Shown here one piece after another: positions 1 through 11,160 of a stretch of 64,000 bases of DNA. The stretch is taken from assembly GCF_029873635.1 (NCBI RefSeq), contig NC_080422.1, positions 1,158,001-1,222,000 of the forward strand, read 5' to 3'. Under the pieces are notes generated by a model that had not been told where the DNA came from, did not search any database, and was given only the letters and a program-made list of their open reading frames with translations. Both the position numbers and the translations under genes were made by a program. Each line of letters starts with the position of its first letter. Position 1 is the first letter of the stretch. The DNA comes from Malania oleifera. Taxonomy: Eukaryota > Streptophyta > Magnoliopsida > Santalales > Ximeniaceae.

Positions 1-758
1 TCTTTTGATTGACCTAAAATAGAGAGAAGAGAATAGTGGAGAGAAAATGGATGTAAAAGGACCACTTTTTTCTCCCTATATCAAAGAGATAAGGAGAGAA
101 ATGGGGAGAAACTACTCAAAACACAGAGACACCCTTTTTAAACAATTTTATAAAGTGGTCATCTAGAGGGTATTATTGTAAATTATAGTTTTTTTTCATT
201 GGGTTTGTCACTTTGTTTCTTGGTTTGTCACTTTGTTTCTTTCTCTCTTCCATTGAGCTTAATAGAATGGAGACGAAGTAGTTTTCCTTTTCACTTCTCC
301 CTTATAAGTCTCTCTCTCCACTTCTTTTCAACTGTAAAGAGTTTGGCATAAATGAGTCAGTGGGGATGAAGTTGGCATTTATTTGTGCCTTGTGGGTAGC
401 TTTGGGCATAGGGCCTGGGTAATCTGACTAAGCTGGTGTTGAATTTCAACTTAACTTCAATGTGTTTTGTAACTATTTGACTAGACACAAAAATGAAATG
501 CTTCCTATGTCGAGAGCACTCATGACTAGCCACGTCAATGAAACCTTCTTTGTGTCTTTTGTGCATGTGCGCATGTGTGCATGTGTGTGTCTCTTTTTTT
601 TTAGGATGCATATTTAGGGTCATATTGCCTCCTGTTAGCATGTGTGTGTTTGTGGTAGCAACCAATGTACAAAGCTCCCACTCTATTGGGGGTCTAGTAA
701 GAGGCTAAGAGCAAGATGTAAGCATGCTTACCTTCATGCTTCAAATCACTCCTGTTAG
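1..758. other. non-coding upstream or intron-1 sequence of the GT31 gene
   Basis: No convincing gene is seen. Short open frames here lack domain character. The sequence contains CT-rich and T-rich runs. The GT31 gene downstream enters at its second exon and its signal-anchor exon is not visible here, so this stretch is either intron 1 or, if exon 1 lies outside the window, part of a long first intron. GTTAG at 754-758 is the left target-site copy of the adjacent TRIM. Confidence 0.6.
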
Positions 759-1403
759 TGTTGGCGCTAGAGGAGTCCATGGATGGGCTTGATACATATG
801 AGTGAATACCAACTTGACCCAAAAGCTTAAGCCTATTGGGTCTTGGGCCTGACCATGTATATAAGCACCCATCATCCACTCAATTTTTTTAATGTGGGAC
901 AAACTTACAAGTGGAATTCTCAACAATCTCCCCTCACTTGTGAGTTCCAATTGCTTCCCCTTGAACAGAATCCACCTCTCTCGTGCGAGTAAGCCCAATT
1001 CTCCAATAGTTGCTCAAGTGGGCCTTACGACCGCGTCTTACGTACCTCCGAACCAATCCTAGCTTCCACGTCTTGACTCTATTCGAATCCATCATTCCAG
1101 GCCTAGATGATCCTTATTAGTCTCAATCGCACACTTGATCTTTCAATTGTTAGCATGTTAGGAGAATTAGCTCCACGTATTGAATTTTTACGATGTTCCT
1201 CACCCAAAGTTACGAACCATCGGCTTTGATACCACTTGTTGGTGCCAGAGGAGTCCATGGGTGGGCTTGATACACATGAGTGAGCATTATCTTGACCCAA
1301 AAGCTTAAGCCTATTGGGTCTTGGGCCCGACCATGTATATAAGCACCCATCATTCACTCAATTTTTCCAATGTCGGATAAACTCATAAGTGAAATTCTCA
1401 ACA
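759..1403 (-). mobile_element. TRIM element (miniature LTR retrotransposon), complete, TSD GTTAG
   Basis: Two direct repeats of 167 bp (759-925 and 1237-1403) begin TGTTGG and end CTCAACA. GTTAG flanks both sides (754-758 and 1404-1408) as a 5-bp target-site duplication. On the minus strand the right LTR is followed by AGTGGTATCAAAGCCG (about 1222-1236), a primer-binding site for initiator tRNA-Met, and the left LTR is preceded by the polypurine tract AGTGAGGGGAGAT (926-940). The internal part is only about 311 bp and codes for nothing, as is usual for TRIMs, which depend on enzymes supplied by other elements. It sits upstream of exon 2 of the GT31 gene, probably in intron 1. A relative lies at 54402-54957. 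Confidence 0.93.
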
Positions 1404-1565
1404 GTTAGACTAAATTACACATAGAGAGTTTGCATTTTTCAAATTATCTAGCCAGGGAAATTGTGTTACTGAAAACAATTGGAGTTTTTGCATGGCTGAA
1501 TGTGTTTTTGTCAATTGTGTATGTGAACTAAATCAACTGATCTGCTGCTTATGCCTTTTTCAAAG

Positions 1566-4266
1566 GTTGTGGGCTATTCCTGATTCAATAAAAATGGATG
1601 CTTCATCAATGGAGAAACAGCAATTGCGGGAACCACAGCCTGTGGTTAACTGTGAGAAAAAGGTAAGTTGTTAAGAGTGATGATGTCCTTCTTCTTCTTC
1701 TTCTTCTTCTTCTTCATGGGCTTATAGTAATGCGTCTTGGTAATTTTACTTTTTATTGCAGGAGGTTTCCATCCAGGAAGGAGACATCATTTCTCAGGTT
1801 TCACAGACACATGATATAATCATGTAACTTTCTATGAGATGCTAAATAGTGTTTGACCTTCCAACATTCTGGATTAAGTTTCCTGGATGCTTTATGTTTT
1901 TCTCTATTTTTCTTTTTTGTTATGTATTTCTACTTTGAGAAGAAAAACTAAAGGATTTAGTGTGTAAGAAGTGTTCAGAGCTACAGACTTCTCATGATAA
2001 GTTGCATTACAAAATTTTCAGGACTTTAGACAAAACTATCTCATCTCTGGAGATGCAGCTAGCTGCAGCTAGGGCTGCCAGAGCTGATGACGAGGAAGAA
2101 TCTCATACTGCATCAAAAGCAGGAACAGAGCAACCAAAACAGCGGCCAAAGGTTTTCTTTGTCATGGGAATAATTACTGCATTCAGCAACAGAAAGCGCA
2201 GGGACTCGATCAGAGAAACTTGGATGCCCAAGGGTTAATATGAAACTTATCTACTGTTCCCTCACTCTCACATTTGCCATTAGTAGCTCTTGGTATAAAT
2301 ATAATCTGGTTGCTTATGCTTTTTGGCTATTGTTAATTTAGGAGAGGAGCTGAACAAGTTGGAGAGAGAAAAAGGAATTATAATACGGTTTGTCATAGGA
2401 CACAGGTAGGTTTTAACTGCAAGTGAGTAATGTCTAATTCATTTGCTTTCTTGACATTCATATACTTGATGAACCATGCCAAATTAAATCTTGTGCTTTC
2501 TAGTGCAACCCCAGGCGGTGTTTTGGATCGTATCATAGATGCTGAAAATGTGCAGCATAAGGATTTCCTGCGACTGGTATGCTGTTGTTTCAATTGCTCA
2601 AGGTTGACTCGATGAATTTTCTCTGGTCAATCATGTGAAGGCACGATTTAGGTTACACCACAATACTAGGACCGTCAATTTTTATGAAGAATTGATGAGC
2701 TTGTAAGCCAACTCCCCCCCCCCCCCCCCACCCAACCAAAACAAGGAAGAAGAAGAAGAAGAAAATTCATCACAAAAAAAATATATATAAGGAAAATCCA
2801 TTTTTGAGCTTAAACTAATACTTCCGCAAGTGGAAAATGCTGCCTTTTATATGTTCAAGAAAGCATGAACCATCAAAGCCCATGCCTATGGACATTTTGT
2901 AGCCACTGGCACTTTTAAGTTTTGTTTTCTTCTTTGTTGAATTTGGTCAATTTCCTTGGCAGTGTAAGTTCTGAGGTGTCAGTTTATTTAAGCAATCAAT
3001 GCAATTGAAGTTAATCAAGGATTCACTTGATCTTTCTTTTCAGAACCATGTAGAAGGATACCATGAATTGTCCACTAAAACCCAAATATATTTTTCGACT
3101 GCCGTTGCTAAGTGGGATGCTGATTTTTATATTAAAGTTGATGATGATGTGCACATCAATCTTGGTTAGTTTGTCTGCATTCTAACATACATCTTCCTCA
3201 AAAAAAGTATGGACACTTGTGGGTGGAGATGTGAAAATGGGGCTCTAATTTTTTTATTTTTTATTTTTTCCTTTTGGCAGGAATGGTAGGTTCTACTTTG
3301 GCCCGCCATAGGTCAAAACCCCGTGTCTATATTGGTTGTATGAAATCTGGACCCGTACTGGCACAGAAGTAAGCCAAAATTTGCAGAATGTTTCTTATTA
3401 TCCGTTATCTGCATCATTCTTCTGATAATTAAGCCTTTGGCTACCATATGCAGAGGGGTCAAATACCATGAACCGGAGTACTGGAAATTTGGTGAGGAAG
3501 GAAACAAGTATTTCAGGCACGCAACTGGACAAATATATGCAGTCTCCAAAGATTTAGCCACCTATATTTCAGTAAACCGGTATGTCAAACTCACAGCATG
3601 ATATATATCTCAATCTGTATGCCTCTTGGAACAGCTTAATGTATGTTTCTTTCTCATCTCTAGGCACATACTTCATAGATTTGCAAATGAAGATGTCTCT
3701 CTAGGTTCATGGTTTATTGGTCTCGATGTTGAGCATATTGACGATCGAAGCCTTTGCTGTGGGACTCCACCTGGTAAGATGCTTGTAATTCTTATTCCTG
3801 GTTGCAAACAGTGAAATTCCTTTCTTTCTTTGTCTCATTGAGCTCCACACATAGTTTCACCTTCAATAGCTTCATCGCTGTTAAGTAATTGTTGAAATGC
3901 CCATGTGTTAATCGGACTTCTCTACGTTGACATCGAGTTCATAATTTTTGTTTCCTAATTTCGATTCTTTCCATAAATGGCTGCTGCAATGCTCATAGCT
4001 ATCATCAGGGGCATTCGTGCAAAGCCATTAGCTTTGTTCCAGTCCCTGTTGGTCCAATGCTAGTTTTCAGCATTTAATCCAAACACGCTGTCATCTCTCT
4101 CTCTCTCTCACACACAGATTGCGAGTGGAAGGCACAAGCTGGGAATCCATGTGGAGCGTCATTTGATTGGAGCTGCAGCGGCGTGTGCAAGTCGGTGGAG
4201 AGAATGGAAGAAGTGCACCAGCGGTGTGGAGAGGGGGATGGAGCAATCTGGCACACCAGTTTCTGA
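1566..4266 (+). CDS. beta-1,3-galactosyltransferase, GT31 family (5'-partial, 10 exons visible)
   Basis: Type II Golgi glycosyltransferase that adds beta-1,3-linked galactose, in the plant B3GALT group. Exons read from splice sites and frame: 1566-1662, 1762-1823, 2022-2233, 2342-2405, 2504-2576, 3044-3164, 3281-3368, 3454-3579, 3664-3773, 4118-4266 (TGA). They join in frame to about 366 residues. A DUF4094-like stem ([17 protein letters not shown]) precedes the catalytic domain. The catalytic domain shows [11 protein letters not shown], the metal-binding DDD in [31 protein letters not shown] and [20 protein letters not shown]. The Cys-rich tail has CCGTPPDCEW. The order closely resembles Arabidopsis B3GALT6/7/8-type proteins as I know them. 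The first exon, with cytoplasmic tail and membrane anchor, is not seen; exon 2 starts inside an Arg codon. The ATG at 1492 lies before a splice acceptor and is not taken as the start. No disruption is visible. Acceptor sugar is not predictable from sequence. Confidence 0.93.
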
Positions 4267-5007
4267 TGAAGGCATTTGCATTGTATCAGTGTAATATAGT
4301 AAATTTGTGGATGCACTATCAGCACACAACATTTGATGAGACTCCCCCATCTGCCCCATTTTTGCCTATTTTCTTGATGCTTCGGGACAGTTGGTGTACA
4401 TGCATGATTAATTTAATTTAATTTGATTTAATTACTTCCATTCTCATGCCTTCAGGCTTTGATTCAGGTGCTGGTCTTGGCTGCTTGAGTTTGTGTATTT
4501 AAACAAAAATTAAATTTGTATTATTTCTTGTTTAAATCTTACACAAATTCAAATGCAAACTTCCAATGCTACAGTCCCAAACACAGCCTTAGCCTATTTT
4601 CAAAATGGCATTATAACTACACAGATATTTGTTCAACATGCATCGATGAACTGGAGGGTGACAATGTGTTCTCCAGCCATAAAAACAAAGGTCCTAATTC
4701 ACTTGTGCAAAATAGTTTTAATTTTTAAAAACTTTATAAACAATTATAAAATGTTGATTAATTTTGCAGATTTTTAAGTTTGTACTTTGCATTGAAAAGT
4801 TGAATAATATATTTTTATTATTTTCTATATTTTTATATAATTTTTGAAATATTGAAAAATAAGGTGATTTTTTTAATCTTTATTTTTTGGTCATTTTTTT
4901 GGGGTTAAATATAAAAATGTGAGTGAAAGCTAATTTGTGAATTCTCAAATTCATTCCATTTTGAGTTGAGTTTCATGACAAGTTTGACTTTTGTAATACT
5001 ATTTTTG
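4267..5007. other. 3' UTR and AT-rich intergenic sequence
   Basis: This follows the GT31 stop codon. T-rich and AATAAA-like signals are present but no specific poly(A) site can be fixed. No gene or clear repeat is seen until the copia LTR at 5008. TTTTG at 5003-5007 is the left target-site copy of that element. Confidence 0.6.
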
Positions 5008-5392
5008 TGTTGTAAATAAAATAAAATAGGGAAAAAAATTTGGAGTTATAGAAATTCAATAGTCTAGTTATTTAGAAACTAGATGTTATTAATAATTTTA
5101 TATCTCATTTTGTTGTAAAACATGTTCTTATATAGGCAAATACACCGACATTCCAAAGGTTAACCACATAATGAACCATTATGTAGACATATCAAATGTT
5201 GTAACCTATTATCTAAATTAAATATACATGTTTTACAACACTTCCCCTTGGATGACTATACATTATGAATATGCCTTGTTAAAACCTTCGCTAAGGAAAA
5301 CCCTGTGGGACAAAACTTTAACGAAAGAAAAAGAGTACAGTATTCATACTTCCCTTCAAAAATACAATCAATTAAGAAATGTCTCTAAGTTA

Positions 5393-5701
5393 TCGCATTC
5401 TGGTGTTGTATATATGCTTTTTAAAAATTGAAGTTGACAATGCTTTTGTGAATAGATCTGTTGAATTGTCACTTGAACGAATTTTGCAAATGTCAACATC
5501 TCCTTTCTTCAAAAGTTCTTGAGTGTAAAAGAATTTTGGTGAAATATGTTTAGTTTTATCACCTTTTATGTACCCACTTTTGATTTGTGTAATACATGCT
5601 GCATTGTTCTCATACAATATTATTGTGTCATTCTCCAGTGATAATATTACTTGAGTAAGGTGCTTTTGTAAAAGAGGAGAATATTTTTGAAAATATAACA
5701 T
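5393..5701 (-). pseudogene. copia RNase H C-terminal remnant of element A
   Basis: This minus-strand reading frame shows the end of a Ty1/copia RNase H: YENNAACITQIKSGYIKGD, then TKHISPKFF and IRSSDNSTDLFTKAL. These are diagnostic for the copia polyprotein tail. Only about 100 residues remain. The upstream pol is missing where the plus-strand LINE sequence starts. It lies next to the polypurine tract and 3' LTR of element A, as expected. Confidence 0.88.
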
Positions 5702-8300
5702 TTGCTCAAGAAATGAAAAAATTATTATATAAGCGGGTGAGAGGAGGTAATATGATACTAAAACTTGACATGAGCAAAGTGTATAATCGACTGAAGTGGC
5801 AGGTGGTAGATCAGATATTCCATGCTCTTGGTTTTCTAGATTGTTTTTGTAAGTTGATTCAGAATTGCATTTCTATTTCACGGTTTTCTGTTATGATGCA
5901 TGACACTTATAGGGGTTTCTTCAAGTCAAAAAGGGGTTTTAGGCGAGGGGGGGGGGGATCCATTGTCCTCGTATATTTTCATCATCATGAAAGAAGTTTT
6001 TTCTAAATTAATTCAAAAAAAAATATGACTGAGAAGCGGATTTTATCGTTTGTACATCCAAGTGGTGCTCCTATTATATCACATTTAATGTACGCGGATG
6101 ATATTGTTATATTTGTTAATGTTGGTAAAAAATTTGTTAAACAGTTAATGGAGGTGATCTAAGAGTATGAAAACTGGACTAGCCAAAGGGTGAATAAAGA
6201 TAAATTAGTTATTTTTTTCTCAAAGAAGTTGGGTGCTCAGAGGAAGAGAGAAATTCTACAAGAGATTGGTTTTATTAAAGGTAAATTTCCTTTTACGTAT
6301 TTGGGAATGCCGATCATGGATGGTAAATTGAAGGGTTGTCATTTTGACCCTTTAATTCAAAAAATCAGTAAGAAAATTAAGAGCTGGAAAAGTAGACAGA
6401 TGTCTCAAGGAGGTCGTCTAGTTTTGTTGAGACATGTGCTTCAAGTATGTCACTGCATCTATTAGCTATTCTAAATACCCCGAAACTGGTGATAGAAAAG
6501 ATACAAGGTATGTTTGCCTCTTTTTTCTTGGGGATTTAAGGGTGGGAAAGAAAAAAAATGAAATAGAGGGCTTGGAAGAAATTTTGTGTTCTTGTGGAGG
6601 AGGGGGGGCATAGGAGTAAGGGACATTTCGAAGGTGCAATGGTCGTTGTTTATGAAGTTTGGTTGGCAGTTATTAACACAAAATTCTTTATGGGTTAGAT
6701 TTTTTAAAGCTAAATATGTTAAAGGAGGACATATTACTCTTTGCAGGCCACATGGATCAAATTCTTCTTTTTGGAGGAGAATTATGTAGTGTATGCTTGA
6801 GGTGTTAAGTAAATCTAAGTGGAAGGTTAGAGAAAGAGATGTAAAATTGTCGTATGATAAGTTTTTGAATATTCAAGACCTTTGTTTTCAGAATTTCCAG
6901 ATGGTGCACATTCACATATCAGATTAAAAGTTTTGGTTATTAATAATGTGTGGGATGTGGAAAATTTGCAAAGGATTCTGGGTTTTAATAAAACGAAAGA
7001 AGTAATGGAAAAAGTTGGAAAACTTAGAAACTCTTCGGACATCTTGCCATGGCTCCTGGAAAAGAATGGTTGCTTTAATACAAAATCAACATGATATGTT
7101 ATCAAAGTTAGAGCTCCAAAGTTTGATTGGGCAAAATGGGTTTGGAACAAATGGTTACCGAAGAAAATTGCTATCTATATGTGGAATACTGCTTTTGAGT
7201 GCTTAAGCGTTGATAAAAAGGTGAGAAGGGTGGGGGTATCAATTGCTTCAACATGTGATTGTTGTGAGATGAAACAATCAAAAGATGTGGAGCATGTTTT
7301 GAATAAGGGAGATTTTACTACTGATGTATAGAGGAAGGTTTCGGTGGAGGAAGGTGTACCTTTCCTTAGGCACCAAAACTAGAAAAAAAGAGTCCAAATT
7401 TGGTTTAATAGGGCTTCCCGATACTCTTAATTGGGAACATTGATGGATTTGATTTCTTGTTTAATAGTTTGGAGGTTGTGGAGAAGGAGATGTGTGGTTA
7501 GAATGGAGGGAAAATTGGAGAGTAGTACAGATGTGTGGCTGTCCATTAAGAATTAGGTGGGAGTTTTGAGTAAGAACATGACAGTTGTGGCTCATTTAAA
7601 TGATGTTGATGTTTTGATATTGTAGAATCTGGAAGTTCAAATTGTGAATAAAAAGAATAAAGTTATGTAAGGTGTGAGATGGCTAAAACCGAGACAAGGG
7701 AGGTTAAAACTAAATTTGAATGGGAGCAGCTCGGGGAACCCAGGGCCGGCGGGTGGTGGTGGCATCCTTAAAGACTGTACATATTCTTTTATTTTTGGTT
7801 TTTCAAAATATTTTGGTTCTTGTTCTAATAATGAAGTTGAATTGAGAACAGTGATGGAAGAAATAAAACTTTGCAAACAATTGTGTCGTACCAGTATTGA
7901 CATTGAATGTGATTCGAATATTGTAATAAATTGGATAAAATCTAGTAAATGCTCTTTATGGTATTTGTGGGATTTTTTAGAGCAGTTTATTGGTTTATTG
8001 GAGGGAGTAGATTTTTTTATAAACCATTTGTATAAAGAAGGGAATAAAGTGGCAGATGTTTTGGCTCGACGGACTTATATAAGGTATGTTTAGCTAGTTT
8101 CCTTTTGGTATTGGTTTAGGTTTATTTTCTTCTTTTGTTTGGTTTGATGCATGGGATGTTTTATTGGTATTATGTAAGCCCCAATTGTCTTTTTGTTTCC
8201 ATGGTATTCCTTCGCCATAAGTAAGGGTTATTAATAAACTTGGGATGGGGCTGCTATGTGGGTTGCTTACGGCTCTTTCCAAATATATATAGATAACAAA
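5702..8300 (+). pseudogene. degenerate plant L1-type LINE (RT, zf-RVT-like region and RNase H), 5'-truncated
   Basis: Fragments in several frames follow the order of a plant LINE ORF2. The reverse transcriptase has LKLDMSKVYNRLKW (about 5760-5805) and a degenerate MYADDIVIF-type active site near 6090-6115. RT/thumb sequence includes FPFTYLGMPIMDGKLKG (6290-6340) and SRQMSQGGRLVLL. A GGIGVRDISKVQWSL segment lies near 6601. An RNase H domain lies at 7674-8093. Many stops and frameshifts make it non-functional. The RT begins internally, so the copy is 5'-truncated, which is usual for LINEs. It occupies the interior of copia element A in opposite orientation. Target duplications and the exact 3' end could not be fixed by eye. 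Confidence 0.85.
7674..8093 (+). pseudogene. LINE-encoded RNase H domain, still open
   Basis: An open frame of about 139 codons matches the RNase H domain at the end of plant LINE ORF2. It shows LNLNGSSSGNPGPAGGGG, then VELRTVMEEIKLC, IECDSNIVINWI and GNKVADVLARR. The first catalytic Asp is replaced by Asn (LNG where the family has a D before GSS), so the domain is probably dead. It is part of the LINE remnant and not an independent gene. Confidence 0.8.
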
Positions 8301-8587
8301 TGTTAAAGGAAACAAGATTCTTGCCTTAAAATAATACCAATGAAACTTATTATACCATTAAAGACTTGATCGTGCTGATAACATGTTGTAAATAAAATAA
8401 AAGAGGGAAAAAATTTGGAACTATAGAAATTCAACAGTCTAACTTTTTAGTAATTAGATGTTACTAATCATCTTATATCTCATTTTGTTGTAAAGCATGT
8501 CCTTATACAAGAAAATACATTGGCATCCCAAACCACATAATGAACCAATATGTGGGCATACCAAAGATTATAACCTACTATCTAGAT

Positions 8588-11122
8588 TGTGATGACCCAA
8601 AAATATATATATATATTTATATATATATATATATGATTAAAGTACAATAATAATAAAATAATAAAAATAGTCATTTAGTTAATATCAATACGGAAGTGTT
8701 TTTCTGTAGGATCCTTGATTCCATGTTTGATGCCTAAGAAAGACCTTGTCTTAGCGAGTGCTCAGAGACCATTGCGGCTCAGTCGCTCCCTGGAGGTCGG
8801 CCTGGTCAAAATGGAATTTCATAGGATAAACAGGATAGACACTGTTTGTACACGTAAATAAGTATATATATACATAAAATAGTGTTTTGACAGACATAAT
8901 TTGTAGAAATACATAATAAGATGATAATAATATAGGTATCATATGTGGGGGCCACAAGACTATGTGGGGTCCACATGAGTCTCGGAGCCACAAGACACTG
9001 TTTATATACATAAATAAGTACATAAAATAATGTTTTAACTGATATAATTTGAAGAAATATATGATAAAATAATAATAATATAGGTATCCTATGCGGGGCC
9101 CACAAGACTGTGTGGGGCCCACATGAGTCCCGAAGCCGTATGGAGGTTTACACGAGTCTCAAAGTTATGTAGGATGCATAAAATCGTATAAGAGTTATTC
9201 GAGTTACGTAGGATTCATTCGGGTCTTGAAGTTGTGTGGGGCCCACAAGACCATGTGGGGCCCACATGAGTTTTCAAAATTTAAATTTAATTCTTGTTCA
9301 AAAATAAATAATAAAATAAATAAATACTTAAAATAGTTTATAAGTAATAACAATGATAATAATAATGACAATAATGATTAAGAAAAATAATAAAATAATA
9401 AAATAATTAATTAACTAATTGATTAATTAATTAGGTAAGTAGTTAATTAAAAATTTATTTAATGAGAATGGTGGCAAGCACTCTCACATGGCCTCCATCC
9501 CCATCCCATACTCAACCCATACCTTGCCCATCCCTTGCCCATTCTTTAATTTTAAAAAATTATAATTTCACCCATCTCCCCACACTTTTATAAATTCTAT
9601 TTCTTCCCCAAAATTTTCCTATAAATAGGTAGCTCTCAACCTTCATTTTTCACAACAATTTTCTAAGGAAGAGAAGGATTAGTGAGTGAAAGAATTTGTG
9701 GTGGAGTGAGAACTTTGAGTAAGTTCTCACTCACCCACTCTTTCCGATCTCATATCTTAAAGATAGTTATTGTGTTCGTAGCACACGGTAAAAGAAGAAG
9801 GTAAATAAATTTTGATTATGTTAGTTTCTTTTTATTTTAAATTCATACCCGAGTTTATTTTGTACGTAAATTTTAATTATGTTATTTAGTTCCACAAAAT
9901 TTCCATGAGTTTATTTTTACTTATATTTAATTATATCAATTCTATCTTTAATATACTTGCACCTATTTTTGGGTTAAGAAATGTTCTAATCCCCTCGGGT
10001 AAATTTTCAGCATTTCTTTTTATTCAAAAGTAAAATTATATATATTTTTAACACAAAAATTGTGTGGCATGAGTTTATTTTTACGTTGCATTTTTATGAA
10101 AATATAAGTAAAGATGAGATTTTCACGATATTATATTAAATTGCATAAATTATAATAAGATGATTTTAAAACCCCTTATGGCAAACGAAAGTTCAAAGTT
10201 ACAGATGCTCGGTACCGCAGCTTAAAGTTTATACGGATCAGAGTGCACCCACACTGTTTACAGAGTGGTCATTTATGTTAGTGGATTTCTCCTAAGTGCA
10301 CACCTGGTTCCGGACCAGGACTTAATAAGGAAAATCTCACTTAAAGTTTACGTACGTTGATTTAGTTTGGTCGGCCAGCCAGCTAAGTCCAGTCTTCGGA
10401 CCGCATAACCCAGTCATAGGGGTAAACATGACTTACGGCAAACAGGCCTAAGGGTGGGTTTTTACAATATATGTTTATACATATTTAATTACGTGTACAA
10501 AGTTACTGATGATTTGAAGGGAAAGTGTAAGTTTACGTGAAAATGATCATTTTGGTGCTTAAATGACGATCTAAGGAAAACGTATAAGAAAAAGTATATG
10601 TATGTTTATCATTAAATATTTTTACAGTTTTAAAGTTAAAAGTTTAATTTAACAGTTATAGTATATGATTGTAAAAATTTACTGTTAAAATTGATGATAA
10701 AAGTTTTATGCAGGAATTTTTAAATTTATGTTTATTCTAAAAGCAGTCTTGAAGTTATAGTATTAAATATTATTTTACGAAATTTTTTAAAAGCTCATTG
10801 TGGCCACACACTAATAATAATCTTATTTACTTACTGAGCGTCGTCTCACCCCAACCATATTTTATTTCAGATAACTCTGAAGGACATGTCGGAAATCAGG
10901 CTTAGCAAGCATGCGGGTGGGGCTTAGAAAAATAAAGATTTACTTAGAAACATGAGTATGATTTCAGATATTTACGTTTGTATAATTTTCTTCTTTTGAA
11001 ATAAGTGATTGTAACATGAATAATTAGCGCTCTGGTTTAATAAGAATCGAGTTTATTTGCTTCCGCTGTAAATCAGTAGTAAAGAGTTAATATCCCAGAC
11101 CCCTCGAGGTCGGGGTGTTACA
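8588..11122 (+). mobile_element. solo LTR B (Ty3/gypsy type) inside the copia 5' LTR
   Basis: The insert starts TGTGATGACCC and ends GGGGTGTTACA. It interrupts the copia LTR between TAGAT (8583-8587) and TAAAT (11123-11127), probably a target duplication with one mismatch. No coding sequence is seen, so it is a solo LTR of about 2.5 kb. It contains GTGGGGCCCAC-type palindromes (8940-9265) within a duplicated block of roughly 155 bp. A TATA box (TATAAATAGG) lies near 9620. A GTCAT/ATGAC stem-loop lies at 10410-10433. The TGAG/CTCA hairpin lies at 10831-10853 and is followed by TTTCAG at 10865-10870. Confidence 0.85.
8940..9632 (+). promoter_or_regulatory. U3 palindrome array and TATA box of LTR B
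   Basis: Copies of the palindrome GTGGGGCCCAC or close variants occur near 8942, 8962, 9093, 9108, 9235 and 9252. The first two lie in one copy and the next two in the second copy of a tandem block. TATAAATAGG lies near 9621. This resembles an LTR promoter with an upstream enhancer array; function is inferred. Confidence 0.6.
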
Positions 11123-11160
11123 TAAATAGTCATCCACATAAATATACATATTTTACAACA

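Larger units (their letters stand above)
5008..11160 (-). mobile_element. Ty1/copia element A with nested LINE and solo LTR, TSD TTTTG
   Basis: The LTRs are 5008-5240 (3' LTR) and 8384-8587 plus 11128-11160 (5' LTR, split). Both begin TGTTGTAAATAAAATA and end TTTTACAACA. TTTTG flanks the element at 5003-5007 and 11161-11165. A minus-strand polypurine tract (AAGGGGAAG) abuts 5240. The motif TGTTATCAGCACG, typical just inside 5' LTRs of some plant copia elements, abuts 8384. Only the C-terminal end of pol (about 5393-5701) survives. The rest of the interior is replaced by a plus-strand LINE remnant, and the 5' LTR is interrupted by solo LTR B. Confidence 0.9.

Noticed and set aside
1492..1565. 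ATG at 1492 as the start of the GT31 protein
   Set aside because: It would add a segment without a proper stem, and a splice acceptor lies at 1564-1565 exactly where homologues have an exon border; the membrane-anchor exon is missing.
8751..9122. Two overlapping minus-strand frames with repeated tyrosine-rich segments
   Set aside because: They are produced by the tandem duplication within solo LTR B.
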